64,000 nt of DNA from Dastarcus helophoroides (Eukaryota > Arthropoda > Insecta > Coleoptera > Bothrideridae): positions 16,727,629 to 16,791,628 of the forward strand of contig CM053327.1 in NCBI GenBank assembly GCA_028583605.1. Reading direction: 5' to 3'. A model generated the notes under the pieces. That model saw nothing but the letters and a program-made list of their open reading frames with translations, did not search any database and was not told where the DNA came from. Below, one piece after another: positions 11,213 to 24,529 of the stretch (the stretch's first letter is position 1; each line of letters starts with the position of its first letter). Both the position numbers and the translations under genes were made by a program.

Positions 11213-13470
11213 ATAGGGCTGCTGCCCTGTCTGTCCATATTTTGCCTCTAGGTATTGTCTTGAGAACTCGATGTTCAGCTCTTGAATCATCTCTTTGATG
11301 GTCTTCCAGGTGGTCATTTCGTATTGGCTATTTGAGTCATTACCCTTTTCGCAAGTCTGTTGTTATTCATTCTTCCGACGTGATCTCTCCAAAAACGGCG
11401 TCTTGATCTGCACCACCTGACCACGTCTTCTGTACCGCATATTTCTCTGATGTGTTCGTTCTGAATTCTGTCGCGAATTGTGTGGCCTGTTATGACTGGT
11501 AAGGTCTTAATTTCTGTTATTCGTAAGATTTTCTTTGTCTTCGCTATTTCGGCTCTTGTCTCTGCTGCGTAAGTTAGGATGGGCCTTACGCAAGTTTTGT
11601 AAATTCTTACTTTGCTTTCCATTGATATAATTGTTTCGCCATATTACATCTCGTAAGCATCCCGATATTTTTGCAGCTTTAAAAGCCTGTGTACGGACTT
11701 CAGTGTGTAAGTTTCTGTCGCTGGATATTACAACGCCTAAGCAGTTGAAATTTCTGACTTGGTTGATAGGTGGTGTCATCTACTGCTAATTTGCATGTTA
11801 TCAGGTCCTTTGAGGCTACCAGTGATTACGTTTTTTGAATTGATATTTTTATATTAAAAGCCGCTGCTGTGGTTTTAATCGGAATAATAAAAGTTGTAGG
11901 TCTTCGTTTTCAGCCGTAAAAACTACGTCATCCGCATAACAAATTATTTGCGTTTTGTCGTTTCATATTCTGTACCCAATGTTAACCTTGTTTATAATTT
12001 TGTCCATTATTATATCAAATAGGGTCGGGCTTAAGTTGTCTCCTTGTGTGATGCCTATGGAAATAGATACTTCTATTGTTCCCTTCTGTGTTTTTGTTAT
12101 AGTTCTGTTTTTGCTGTTAATTTCTTTGATAACGTTGGTAATGTTCTTGCTTATTCCTTTGTGTGCTAGCCTGTTTATTAAGTCCGTCAGTCGGACTCTG
12201 TTAAATGCGGATGTAAAGTCAACAAAGCAGAGGAATAATGGTTTGTTGTTCTCTATGGCTTTTTCTATCAGTTGCCTCAGAATTAATATAGCGTCTACGG
12301 TGGATCTGTTTCTTCGGAAGCCTTGTTGTTCCTCATTTGATTCCAGTTGTTGGCTGATTTTTGTTGACATTATTCTTGTAAGTAGCTTCGAGACGCAACT
12401 TAAGAGTGGTATTCCTCTATAGTTTGAGGGGTCATGTTTGGGGCCCTTCTTGAAGATGGGCATTGTCCGCCACTCCTCTGATATGATCTCGGACTGTAAG
12501 ATTTCTGCAAAAAGCACGGCCGGCTGGTTTGCCAGGTTCTCTCCTCCGTATTTTATCATCTCGTTGGTGATAAGTTCTATACCTGGTGACTCTTTTATGA
12601 CATCATCTGTGGTAATGCTGATGTCATTGTTAATGTTTAGATTGTCTTCTGGTACCTCTATCGATGTGGCTACATTTGTCTTATATAGGTTCTTAAAGTG
12701 TCTTATCCACTTTTCTTTTAAGATTGTCTTTATTTGTTCATGTCCTTTTGCAGGTTTCTTTCTATTACGTAACATGCCCCATATCTTTTTCTGGCTACCA
12801 TATAGATCGTATTCCATATCACTAAAAAATTTTGCCCAATAATCTTTTTTTTTTGATTCGCCATTTCATAGTTAGTTCTATTTCTTGTTTGTTAGTATTT
12901 CTCATAGATTTGCGGTGTCTAGTTGTTGCGTTAATCAAGGTATGCTTTCCTTTTTTCTTCAGCTATCGTTTTAACCTCTTCAGTAAACGAAGGCTTTACG
13001 TTTCTTCTAGCGTTAATGTTCTTCTGTCTTGATCCTACTGCTTCTTCTGTCCTATGTAAGATGTTATGTTTTATTTTTTTCCATGTTTGTTCTACATTGT
13101 CTTCTTCTGATATTGGGCAAGACTCTATCTTTTCGGTCAACCTTTTTTTGATTGTATCGTCCGAAAAGGATTCGATGTTAATTGTGTTATCATTTCTGTT
13201 GGCTTTTTCTCTTTTCTATACGTAATATTTGACCGAAACTTGCAAAGCACCAGATTGTGATCACATCCTATATCTGCTGATGTTAGTGACATGTCGTCTT
13301 GTTATAAAATAGTCCAGTATGGATTCCTGCCCTCTTGAGTTGGACCACGTGTGTTTATATTTCCATTTGTGTGTGAAGTAAGTGTTGTTAATTCTTGTTT
13401 CATTTTGAGCGCCCATTGTTATTGGGTGTTCTCCATTGTTGTTTCATTATATCTTCATTGAGATGATGCA
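11213..13470 (-). pseudogene. LINE (non-LTR retrotransposon) ORF2: endonuclease end, RT, C-terminus
   Basis: Minus-strand order: the C-terminal part of an APE-type endonuclease (about 13440-13220, with HTWSNSRGQESILDYFI and CDHNLVLCKF, the latter matching the SDHxxL motif with Ser replaced by Cys), a linker (13140-12931), the reverse transcriptase (12817-11963), the YADD box after a frameshift (11927-11938), and the C-terminal domain with RIYKTCVRPILTYAAE and FWRDHVGRMNNNRLAK. It ends at the (GAA)n tail. At least four frame breaks are present, and the element is 5'-truncated near 13470. It resembles elements often labelled endonuclease-reverse transcriptase in insect genomes; the clade (RTE- or CR1-like) is not certain. 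It sits beside the AT-rich array ending at 11100. Confidence 0.9.
11963..12817 (-). pseudogene. Reverse transcriptase domain of the LINE
   Basis: Longest open frame in the window (284 codons). Seen motifs: NYRGIPLLSCVSKLLTRI (fingers), QQGFRRNRSTVDAI, the motif A FVDFTSAFNRV with catalytic Asp, and motif B QGDNLSPTLFDIIMD. The catalytic motif C (YADD) is just outside, after a frameshift at about 11960, so this frame alone cannot give an active enzyme. The ATG at 12817 is not a native start; linker coding continues upstream in other frames. Confidence 0.9.
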
Positions 13471-14830
13471 TCACTCCAGATATAACTTAATTTTCAATCC
13501 GGGAATTTAGGTCTTCTATAGATAGCGACTGGCTATTATCTTTAAAATACATACCCCAGAAATGTATTTCAGTTAAATTTGAAGTAAATACCCCAGCTCT
13601 CTTATGTGGGAATCCTTCAGATCCTATTCAAGTATTTGAACAAAATTCGTAAAGTTTCTAAATATCCCATTCTAAATGATCATTTTACAATTATTAAACT
13701 TTGGAACATTCGCAATTAATACAGAATGGGGCTAAAATAAAACTTAGAAATGTATAAATTAAAAAGTCATTTATTCGCTCCCAGAGCAGTGAAAATATTT
13801 TTTAAGTCGATGCTTTAGATACTATAAAGCTCACAATCCTTGAAAATATTAATGCCTTTTTGTTAAAGAAATCAGACAAACTCAGTTCTCTTTCAGGAAC
13901 AGTTCAGCATGAATTAATCATTATTTGCTCTTGTATATTTATTCAAAAAGCGATAACATCTGTATCATGTGAAGAATTTCTTTTGAACACTTTCTTGGCG
14001 CTCATTTCTTCTAATTCATGTTTTAATTAGACATTCGAAGGAAAGTTTCAGTGGTCTTATTGAATTTGTAACATTCATCATTGGTGTCATTTATAATCTA
14101 GGTGTTCAATTTTAATTTAAAATTGATCAACTTGTAGCAATGCTGCAATTCGTATTAATAAAATAATTATTTATTATAGTTTTTTCCATGAAACACTAAT
14201 GTCAATTAAATAAAATTTTCAAGAAACTTTGGATATAGAGTATAAATATTATATTTGATAAATACAGACAAAATTAATTTCTCTCATTTGTGAAAAACAC
14301 CAAACTGTTGGCGGTGCAAGGTACGTTGTCAATGTGATTTAAAATGTAAACAAAGCTTTAAAAATGCAACTTACACATGGACTCACGTTTCAATTATATT
14401 CTGAGTTTGCAAATTTCATATAATCAACAAAAAATTTAAAATTATTCTTAAAAGGTACTTTTAAATGCAAGGTTCAGCAAGGACTTAAAACGATAATCGT
14501 TGCTGTTCTTTCAAAACACCTTAGATTTAAATTCCAAGCGCCAACAGTCAATTGAATTAAACTTGAATCCGATTATACTTAAAACATTCAACACGGGAAA
14601 GGCGTTGTACACTTCCTCGCATTGACACGATTTATTGAATTCTCTTTGTTTGCCATCCCCGACTAGAGTTAATCAACACTGAATGACTTAATTTGCATAA
14701 GCCTCTTAAAATATAGAAGTTTTTAATAATTAAGATCAATTCCAGGATTATCTTGCACTAAAAGAAAAACCAACTATAATCAAGCGAAACGAATAAGTAA
14801 AAATTTACTTTTTCTTTGAATTTTTTAAGC
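13471..14830. other. No recognised gene
   Basis: AT-rich. The word CTGTTGGCG occurs at about 14311 and inverted at about 14545, too short to call an element. Ends at TTTTAAGC (14823-14830), the first of a pair of direct repeats. Confidence 0.35.
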
Positions 14831-15112
14831 CAGTTTTTCTCAACCTTTTTTACTGGTCATCACTGAAGAGCTTAATATGTCATCATTGCTTTACCCCACT
14901 CTACCCCAATTATATAAAATAACTAACTTTACGTGGGTACGGCAGTTACTTTAACACAAAAGTAACTAAATTTGTATTTTCAACATTTTCTGCAGAGTTT
15001 CATTTTTATTTTTCATTATTTTGACTTTAAATTGCCGAGTATAAAACTCGGAGTATTTCATTAGTTAAAGATTACTTTTCAAAACACATAAAATATTTGA
15101 TTCTCTTTAGCT
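14831..15112. mobile_element. Possible hAT-like terminus with 8-9-bp direct repeats
   Basis: CAGTTTTTCTCAACCTTTTT at 14831 resembles the CAGTGGTTCTCAACCTTTTT-type end of hAT elements. The preceding TTTTAAGC (14823-14830) recurs at 15113-15120. The expected inverted terminus at 15112 is absent, so this is either a deleted element or coincidence. Confidence 0.3.
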
Positions 15113-15120
15113 TTTTAAGC

Positions 15121-15300
15121 AGCAGGAATGTATCGCGCAGTAGTACCGAACATACGCCGGAACCGAAGAGCCGTCGCGATAAATCGTTTGTACCTTATAA
15201 AAGAATAATAGAGTCCTATTCTCTAATATCGACTTTTATTGGGAAAAAATACCCCCTATTTTACCCCTATAGTTTACATTAATACTCTAAAATCAACATT
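15121..15300. other. Short CpG-containing stretch, unassigned
   Basis: GCGCAGTAGTACCGAACATA..GCCGTCGCGA is richer in CG than its surroundings, but no coding frame or splice signal stands out. Confidence 0.25.
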
Positions 15301-16225
15301 ATAACTTTTCCCCCAAAAGTTAGTTCGAGATTTTTAAAATTTCGGATATTTTTTTCGAAATTCCAGCTCTAATCTCAAAAATAAGACATCTTTTCCAAAA
15401 TTTTGGGTTTCTTCTCAAAATGTTGAGCTTTTTAAAAATTCCAAGTTTTTTATTTTGTTCTTCTCTAAAAAAATTTTCGAAACGTTTTAGTTTTAAAATA
15501 ACCACTTGTTTTCCCATAATTTTGAGAAATGTGTTTGTTGAAAACTTGGTTTATTATTAATCTCAAATTTAAGCTTACATTTAACTTTTCTGGAAATTTT
15601 CGGATTTCATTTAGTTTTTCCTTTAAATTCCTACTCATTCCAAATTTTAAATATTTCTTTGTCAAATTTCTTTTGCAAATTGTTGATTTTTAACTTGAGA
15701 TTTCAAATTTTGCAAGATATTTTTAACATTTGTTTTTAAATATCCTGCTGCAGTATGCAAAAGTGCCCTTTTTTCTAAATTCTGAGTTTAAACTTGATTT
15801 TTTTCATAAATGCAAAATATTTTCCCGATTTTACTACATTTTCTTCAAAATGCCCTAGTTATATTTTCAATATTTATTTATTTTGATTGTAAACCCAAAA
15901 TTTCCTATTTTCTATAGATTTTTACTTTATTTTTCCATTTTTAAGATAGATCATGAAATTACAACTGTTCCTTAATATTTCGACTGTGAACTAAAAATAT
16001 TAAAATTTAGTTTTCAACTAGGGATTTTTTTCCAAACAGTTTTGGATTAGTTTTGAGTTGCCGACTTTGTTTCCCGACAATTTGAAGTTGCGGGTTTTTT
16101 AAATCTTTAACTTTTTTCAAATTAAAGCTCTTATTTTTGATTTTATTTCAATTTTGATTTTGTTTTTGAAATATCATCATTTTTTTTATATTTCGACAAT
16201 TTTATAAGCTATGAAATTTTTTTGT
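15301..16225. repeat. Degenerate quasi-tandem array (pyrimidine-rich on +)
   Basis: Same vocabulary as 8990-11100 but complementary: TTTTCTCAAAATTTTG, TTTTTCGAAATTCC, ATTTTTTCC. The plus strand is T/C-rich, so the array is inverted relative to the first one. No ends of an element found. Confidence 0.6.
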
Positions 16226-16274
16226 TAAAATTTTAACATTGGAAATGTTTATGTTGAGATATGGGGTGAAGTTT

Positions 16275-16385
16275 CGGATTTTCGTTCAAGCTTGAGAGAA
16301 CAAGGTGTCGGTCGGTCGGACATACTCGAATCGCCAGTCGAGCGCTTTCGGCGTCGAGAGGCCGGCATGAAAACTATTGGAGTAA
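16275..16385 (+). promoter_or_regulatory. CpG-rich patch with strong splice-donor-like site
   Basis: GC content and CpG frequency rise sharply (GGTGTCGGTCGGTCGGACAT, GAGCGCTTTCGGCGTCGAGA), then ATGAAAACTATTGGA is followed by GTAAGT, a consensus donor, at about 16382. It could be a short first exon or promoter of the downstream reading frame at 16461, or the 5' end of a transposon gene. Inference only. Confidence 0.35.
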
Positions 16386-16460
16386 GTTAAGTTTACAGTT
16401 CACCGCAGTGCACCATATTCGTTTAATCCAGTGACGTTTCATTGGATAAGGCTATCAGCT

Positions 16461-16691
16461 ATGGATATTAAGAGTATGAAAAATAGCGAAAAATGTAAGA
16501 CATATCGAGAGCGCAAAAAACGTTTACGAGAGATTGAAAATAGAGAATCTAGTGAGTTAAGTACGAAAACACCGCTAACAAAAACTGAACACAATAGGCG
16601 GTATCGTGAGCATGTAAAGATGCGCAAACTTAAAGGTTCTGAAGTTTACACGGGCTACCCAAGTCAGCGGCCCTTAACTGAGGGGTTATAA
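16461..16691 (+). CDS. Small protein with two basic R-x-Y-R-x motifs (possibly transposon-encoded)
   Basis: Open frame from ATG 16461 (an upstream in-frame ATG lies at 16431) to TAA 16689-16691, 76 codons. Very basic. Two related segments are visible: KCKTYRERKKRLREIENRES (about residues 11-30) and KTEHNRRYREHVKMRKLKG (about 41-59). Repeats of this ER-x-R-x-YR-x-R-x-K type are common at the N-termini of arthropod transposon proteins (for example Helitron-type polyproteins) and some uncharacterised insect proteins. There is no helicase or Rep motif downstream, so it is a fragment or a separate small gene. It follows the CpG-rich patch with a donor-like site. Function unknown. Confidence 0.35.
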   Translation: MDIKSMKNSEKCKTYRERKKRLREIENRESSELSTKTPLTKTEHNRRYREHVKMRKLKGSEVYTGYPSQRPLTEGL

Positions 16692-17039
16692 TTCCATTAT
16701 TATGCTGTAAACTCTTACCCTAAATCCAATTCACGTACTGTCTTGAAAACCTTGAAGTACTCAGTAAACGAATGTGGTAAAATATCTGCACTTATAATTT
16801 TTAGGGCTCAAATAAATGTAAATTACTTTTACAATAAAGTTGACAAATGTTTGCTTGTAGATAAATATATTTTAATATTTCATTGTGTTCGCTTTGTACT
16901 AAAATATTTCTTTCAAGAGCCATGAGCATAGATGCCTTAATACTATTTTAATTTAAATTATTTCGTAGTCTGTTTGGTTATACGAGTATATTTCAATTTA
17001 AAAAATAATCTTTCAGAAGAAACTTGGCTAATGGAAACT
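16692..17039. other. No recognised feature
   Basis: AT-rich; no domain or repeat seen. Confidence 0.4.
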
Positions 17040-18090
17040 TTAAATTTAGAAAAGATAAACGTTGCAGAAATAACCTTAAAAATAGAAAAAAGTCGAAAGA
17101 AAAATATTTGAATATTCAAGTTTTCACTCGAAATCTCAAGTTGAATACTTCGATATTAAGGTCGAAAATAAAAAAAAAATAGCTAAATAAGGCCAAAATT
17201 TTGAATTCAGAAAAGTTGCGAGAAAAACAGTAAAAAAAATAGACAATTTTAGGAAAATATTCCAGGATTTCAAAAAATTCATAATGTTCTAAAATTTTAA
17301 AACATACGTCAACATTTTGAGGTTAAAGATAAAATTTTGCAACTAAATCAAAATCATTTAAAAAAAAATTAAAATATTTTATTTAAAGTCAAGATTTTAA
17401 ATAAATGGCTTGTGCCCTTAAAAAAAGAATCTAGATTAAATTTAAAACCTTAAAAATAAAAAATTAAAGCTTTAACACTGGTTGAAACTTTTATTGGTGT
17501 TGGAAATAAAAGTAGAAAGTAAAGTTTGAATTTTGGGATTTTAAAATTTGAGGAAACCCACCACTCATAATTTAATAAAAAAGGGGATCTTAAATTTCGA
17601 AAAAAAAGTTGACATTACAAAATTTCGATAAAAAATCTTAAGTTTTCGAGTTTATATATTTATAATTTTAAGAATTCTTTAGGCTGTCACAATTTCGAAA
17701 ATAAGTCAAAATCTTTAGAAATATTTAGAATTTATTATTTAATATGAAAATTTTAAACAAAACGTAAATATTTATTGACAGTTTAAGAAAAATAAATGAC
17801 ATTTTGGAAGGTTGAGGAATTTTGTGAAAAAGTCATAATTTCAAGAAAATACTCTATATTTATTTTTTTAATGGGATAGACTCGCAAGACTGATGTTCAA
17901 ATTTTGAATCCGTTTGAAATCCGAAGTTTTAAGAAAAAAACACAAGAATTGCAAGTTTAATGTAGAAATTTAAAAAATTGAAAATTGTGGAAGAAATTAT
18001 TAAATTTCGGAAAAGCCCAAAATTTGTGTTTATAATTATTTTGAAAGCATAAGCGGATAATTTTGTAAAGAAGAGTAAAAATAAGAGTAA
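17040..18090. repeat. Degenerate quasi-tandem array (purine-rich on +)
   Basis: Words such as AATTTTGAAAT, TCGAAAAAAA and TTTAAATTTAGAAAA recur at irregular 20-30-bp spacing. Same class and orientation as 8990-11100. Non-coding. Confidence 0.55.
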
Positions 18091-18221
18091 AATAGATTTC
18101 TAGACGATTTTCTTTAGGTTAGAAAGTTTTAACCTCTCTGGATAAATAAGACATCAAAATGACCCACCATGATCAACCAAAATAGTCAATAAGTAATCGA
18201 ATGCCGGGTTCGCTACGTTCT

Positions 18222-18300
18222 CTTCTAAAAAACTTACAGCACACTTGATGACTTTTTCATTTGAACATCCGATAAAATTTTAACTGACATAAATTGAAAT
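18222..18300 (+). repeat. Short dispersed repeat, copy 1
   Basis: AGCACACTTGATGACTTTTT followed by CATTTGAACATCCGAT matches 27195-27270 (AGCACAGTTGATGACTTTTT, CATTTGAACAAACGAT) in direct orientation. Origin unknown. Confidence 0.55.
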
Positions 18301-20100
18301 TTACTAATTCAATCAGGCTCACTCTGTCATTATTAAACGGCTCGAGATAATTATATACCATATCTGTTGCTAATTTAAAGCCCTCATCGCTTCCCATTTT
18401 TGTTTTTAGATTCATTTAAGTAGTTAGTTCATTACGACAAGCGTATTTTTGATATTAAGAAATTTCATTATCTTTGCGATTCTGTGGAAGGAGATTCAAG
18501 TGACGTTATTGAATCATTGTCATTATCAGCTAATTATTATTATTAATTAATTATGCAATAGAGTTGCTGCAAGACCGCTTTAAAATAAAAGAACAGGTCA
18601 CAACCGTCCTAAACTTTTTTTAATTTAGAAGAACCACACAACCCGGTCTAAGACAGGTAATTAACTGTAATAAAGGTTTTAGAGCTTTCGGTAAAAAAGG
18701 GAATTACTTTTATTTATTATTCCCATAAGAGCGGAAAAATTAAATGATCATGCAAAGCGAAAATGGCAATCAGTACAACCAGTACAGCTCTAGTTTTAAT
18801 TAGAAATAGGTGCAGTAACTTTAAACAATGTCCAGCATTGTTAAATCCATGGTGTCAAGCGAACATCATTACTTCAGCATTAGTTAAAAAATTGTAATTT
18901 TCTTTAAAAGAGTTTGAAGTAATGTAACATATGAATCAAATCACATCTAAACGAATTCACGTGTGATCTGGAATATGATAAACAAAATCACAGAACCAAC
19001 CTCAATTTTTAAGATTGATAAATTTGCCATTCCACTGCCCTCTAATGTTTTTTTCGATGATCCTGATTTCAATGCGAAATAATCTAAATAAGATTTATTA
19101 ACTGAAACAAGTTTATTTTGGAAGTAATTAGAAATTCCATTGAAATCAGAAAAAATTAACTTCATTTTCAAGAAACCAAATTGGGTTGAATGCAGCTGGT
19201 CATTTAAAAGTCCATTCAAAGAAACAAAAATATGACATGCAATTCAAAGACCATAAATTCTTGTCAGGAAGAACAATTACATGACCGGGGCAATAAATGT
19301 GAGGATCAAGAGAAAACAGAAAACAAAATACTTTTATCCCAAGAAGAAAAGGCCAGGAATAACACTTTCAAGACAATTACTACTTACGAGCACCCTGTGG
19401 TCTCTTCATTGTAACGTTGCCTTTCAAAAAGTAAAGAAGGCACATTCAGTGTCAATAAAATGATTCTTAAACTTATATCTAAGAACCACTTGTCGGAATG
19501 ACAAATTTCTGAAATGTACTACTTATCCAACCAGGGCACCAGGGGGTTCAAACAAACTGTGAAGGGCCATAAAATTTATGTGGTGTAAGACACATCTGCA
19601 AACACTTTCAACACGGTCAGCCTTAACGACATTTTAATCAGTTATAAAAAAAATAAAAACTAAACGTAATACGTATTGTTGTAAATCAATACATATTTTA
19701 TGTAATTATTATTATTTACTACTTCTAAGATACAAAGATAATTGTCGTGGCGAATTTCAAGGGGTGTCGGATAACATAAGGGTCGACGTCACTAAGATTC
19801 TAGCCTTAATAATCTAAATAAATAAAGGTTTCATATTTCACCACGATCGGTAAAGAGGTTATGAAATTATTAATTAAATTATTTTTTATAACAACTTTGA
19901 AAGTCTGCAATTCGAAACATTTTTTATTATTTTTTTTTTCGTAATTCGTATTTATTAATCATTCCGAATCAACTACCAAGCGTTGTCTTTGAAATTTGTA
20001 AATACCCTTTATAACCTTGTATGTTAAATAAAAGGTTAATTATGTTTCTATTTGGTGTTATCATTTTCAATGTCTCCGTTGGTTGCAAGGATTGCGAAAT
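18301..20100. other. No recognised gene
   Basis: A lysine-rich open frame at 19232-19463 (two overlapping frames) and a minus frame at 18947-19219 show no known domain. Around 19740-19830 composition is less AT-rich, without visible function. Confidence 0.35.
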
Positions 20101-22030
20101 CTCTGAATTTTTTCTTAAATTATTTATCAATTTTTAATATTTTTTCAAAAACAAGAAGTAAGTTGCAAATTTTGCATGTTCTAGAAAGTTTCTATTGAAA
20201 TTTCGACCTCGAACTTAAAATTCTCAAAATAAATTTATAATATTTGTTTTTTTTTTGTTTCCATAAATTCTTGAATATTTATGTTTTTGATTGAAAGTTA
20301 TAGAAAAAGCTGAACGGAATTAAAGTCAAAATTTTAATAAGGTTTTTGAAACTTTTAGCGCACTGGAAATTTAGAATTTTTTCAGAAACTCTAAAATTTG
20401 GACCTTTTTCTCGACATTTTGAATCAAACTCGAAAAAAGTAAGAAAAAAATGTTTTCGAGTTTGAACCAGGAATTTTGAGAAAGCGGTCAAAATTTCGAA
20501 AAAAAGGCTAAATTTATGGAAAAATAAAACGCACAATTTCCATTTTAATCACATTTTTATTATGTCTTCTAATATACTCCATTTTTTCTTAAAAGGTCTA
20601 AATAAAATTTCAAATTTTGAAAATAGTTAATTATTGAGTTAAAAAAATTTTGTTCAGACTTTCACAGAATTTAAGACCTTAGGATTTTTTCCTTAAATCG
20701 ATTCTAAATTTAAAATGAGAAGTTTTTATAAATTTCAAAATTTAAATGAAATTTTGGATTTAAATGTTAGAAATTGGAGAAAAAAAATCGAATATTCAAG
20801 TTTAATACCGACATTTTCAGCTTAAAGTCATTTGAGGATGAGACCCCAATTTTGATAATTTTTTACTACATGAATTACAAGATTTTTAGAAATATTGAGT
20901 TTGTTTCCAAAATTATCACGTTTTTTTCTAATATTATGACTTAAAACTAGAAATCCGTCTTTTTTTAAGCTTGTTAACTTTTCTCAAATTTCAACCTTAT
21001 TTCCAACTTAAGACTCAAAATATCGACCTTTTTTTGAAATTTCATGTTAAAGCTAATTTTTTATATACCTATAACTTATTAATTTTGAATTTTTTCCAGA
21101 TTCCATGTTTTGATTTTAAACTCGAAAATTTTAAATTTATTATAAATTATATTAATAATAATTATAATAATTTTATTAATAATAAATTATATTATTAATT
21201 ATAGATGATCTATAGATTATTATAATTTTTTTTAGTATAGAATTTTTTTAATTAATTTTTTGATAATTATGCTTCTTTCTAAATTTTGGTCTATAAATTT
21301 GTTTTATAAATTTCATGCTTTTCTTAAAGTTTGAGAATTCAAATTTCCTAATCAATTTGGTTAAAGTTGAAATTCTAATTTTCTTCTAAAAAGATCCTAC
21401 TTTCGTCTAAGGATTTTGAATTTCTTTTCCAAATTTCAATGAAAATTTAAAACATTTTTATTAATTTCGAATATCGTTCGAAATTTTCATTTTTTCTCAA
21501 AATTTCCCATCTTTTTTTTTGCTTCTTTCCTCCTGTTTAAAATTTAAAATAACAATTTGGACTTGCTTCTCAAAAGTTTGATTTATATTTTGTAAATTCG
21601 AGTTTTTTCTCTAAATTCCGACATGCCAATTTTGCTTTTTTTTTAGTATCGATTAAATTTCGTGTTTGCCTCAAAAGGAGTAGTTTTAACTTGACGCCTG
21701 AATTGTTTTTTTTACTAAAATGTTAACCTTTAAACTAAAAATTTTGCAGAGCTTTTATTGCTTACGTTTTAAAATTATTTTATGAAATTTTGAAATTTAT
21801 ACTTTTCCTCAGAATTATTATTAAAAATGTGCAATTTTCTGTGGTAAATGTCTTTGAAAACTGCGGTCAATTTTATCTTGCAAAATTGAGGAGTTTTATC
21901 CTAATTGCGACATTAAAATCGAAATTTTAATATTTTTCATCTATTCTGTTCTCAAATTTTTCCTTTTCCTAAATTTGACCAGTTTTTGATCTGAATTTAT
22001 AATTTTTCATTTAAATAACACTTCTGTTAG
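20101..22030. repeat. Degenerate quasi-tandem array, mixed then pyrimidine-rich
   Basis: Same vocabulary as the other arrays (TTTCTCAAAATTTC, TTTTTTGAAATTTC, TCGAAAAA). Strand bias changes along its length: mixed until about 20900, then T/C-rich on the plus strand. The change suggests an internal junction or inversion. About 21140-21230 is a TATTAATAATAA-rich low-complexity patch. Confidence 0.5.
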
Positions 22031-24529
22031 AATTTAATTACAATTTAAATTTTGATAATCAGCGAAACGGGTTAGTTGACATTTGCAATCAATAAATTTT
22101 AAGAGTATTTTTTTTTGTTAAGATCGAAGGTCCATGTTTTGTTCTCAGTATCAATCAATAATGCAATATTTTACATACCCTAAAATCGATCTTAAAAGGT
22201 TGATGTGCTGTCTCTTAACATCGATGTTTTGTACACATCGATGAACATTGCTTATCCGCAGGCTGAACTGGCTGAAGTTCAATTCAAATTTAATTCTCCA
22301 TGTCTAAAAATTTTAAGGGATCGGCAATTGCAACTACATCAGTAGAGAGGCTCTAAACAAATAAACTTTTTAAAATCAACTTTGGAATACGAAAATATGA
22401 TATTTTCAACATGATTCTTAAATCGAGGCTTAAAATTAGGAAAGTCTGGGGAAAAATGTTTGATGAAAATCAGAATCCAAACAATGTCAGTTCATCGCGT
22501 TTGACATAAATATTGGGATATCACATTGTAGTTGGAAATTAATTATTACAACCTCTTATCATTGTTTCTAATTTTTGCCTGAAAATAAAGTTTTGTTTTC
22601 AAATTAGTCATTAGGCATCATGCTCTGTTCCGTAATTACTTTGGCAATAAAAAAATCGTTTCACGTTAATTGAAAACATTTAACTTTTAAAAACAAATAT
22701 CCTCAATATAACTTTAATAAGTGAGATAAAAAAAAGTAATTTAAGCATTTTTAGGGTGCGCAGCATTATTTCTGAATGCAAATTGGCAGGCGAAAGTCTT
22801 TCAAATGTGTAAAAGTGACTTACGAAGCTACAAAATACATGGAAATACAAAATTGACAAAGCTTATATCGTAAATATGATTACAGAATTAAATAAATTGA
22901 GTGCCTTGTCACTTGCGTTTTTTTTTTTCAAGAATATATCACTTGGTCTTTTTAAGATTGCCCCCAATAAGCGGTTGCTTTTAATTTATCAACCGATTGT
23001 TTGTGAGTTAACATTTATGGTGAAGATTCGATAACAATTTAAAAATAAAATATAAATTCCTGAAGACAACTAATTAGTTTCAATAATTGTTTAACCTTTT
23101 TCTCTTTCCACCCTCAAATAACCCGATTTTTATATCGTCATAATGTTTTAAGTTTAATTGTCACATTTTTATTTTAGCCAATAAGTCGTAACTTTAAAGA
23201 TCTGTTTTAGATGCAGACCAAAAAGCCAATTAAAAGGAATCTACGCTCCAGTGAAGTTATGGAGAATATGTACAGCCAATTTTTCTTATTTTTACATGCT
23301 ATAGCAATCTTGAATCTTCAAAGGATCAATTTTCTTTATTAAAGATGTGTATAAACAGCAAAAGCAGGCAGTTTTCATTAAAATGTTTGCTAATAGGATT
23401 CTCTTTAGAGGTTTGTACACATCAAAATCGTAAAAAGATTAGAAAAATTGAGTACTTCGAGTATTAGGCGGTTAACAGAAACAATTAGACTTAAAAGGCA
23501 AAGTGGCCCAACTTATCAAATAAATATACGGCCAAAACAATATTATAGTCGCTTTCCCTTTTCTGACAACTTGCACATTTGTTAAAAAAAGGAAAATCAG
23601 TTGGCTACATAGCGCCACTCGGGAGAAAGTGTTTTTAAAATCTCTTCTCTAATAAATGTGACTGTGTGCATCTGTTACCGCTCATTACCATAATTTCATT
23701 CAAATTATTTATTTGTAAAAAATGCTAATTGCCTTCAACGACCGATCACATTAGTATAAGCGTTGCATTCAAATTTTACCAACAAAATATTATTTGTGTC
23801 AGCACGATGAAAATGTGCTGGTGGTATTTTCACGAACATTAATATTCAATGGAGTGGTATCGATTAAATAGTGTATGAATGTTGTATTTCGCAGACATAT
23901 CTGCCGAGATAAAATTGTATATGAATGAGGCAGGAATGTGATATATTCACAAGCCCAGACCAACCTAGCAATATAAAGCATTAGTTTATTGAAACCTCTC
24001 ATAAAAGTATAAAAGTTTCTAAACGCTCAATTTTAATTTAGGCGCCTATGCTAGTAGCAATTTCAATTGGTTGCACGTATTCGCGAATAAATGCAAAGTG
24101 CAATACATTTTTTTTGTAGCTGTCAGCGATGCATCACCTGCAATATTTGACACAGAAAACAAGAAGAAAAAAATATTTCCGCATTAATATTTCATTATAT
24201 TCTTTTGTGTTGCATTAGAGCTATATGTAGAAAACTCATATACTTAAATATAATTGGAGGCTCTACATTTTTAAATTAGAGAATTTTTAAGATTTATCAA
24301 TTTGTACCTTTTCTGTTCTCATTGCTCTTCTTCAGAAAACTAAAAGAGCATTTGTCACAGAAAATGTATTCGCTGCATCCATTGTCGTGTAAGCTCATGT
24401 AGTTAGGGAAACTTATAGAAGGTGCTCCCGCAACCGGTTAAGCCGCACACCACCAAAGGTAAGAGGTACGTGATTATTTTACATTCATTTACAAGGTTGG
24501 CTGTACTGCTTTTGTTAATTTATAGACTC
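22031..24529. other. No recognised gene
   Basis: AT-rich. A small hairpin ACATCGATG..CATCGATG occurs near 22220-22245. No coding domains recognised. Confidence 0.35.

Noticed and set aside
11955..12842. Plus-strand open frames of 155 and 134 codons
   Set aside because: Antisense shadows of the LINE reverse transcriptase on the minus strand.
14831..15112. Complete hAT element flanked by TTTTAAGC
   Set aside because: The right terminus does not mirror the left, so the direct repeats may be chance in AT-rich sequence.
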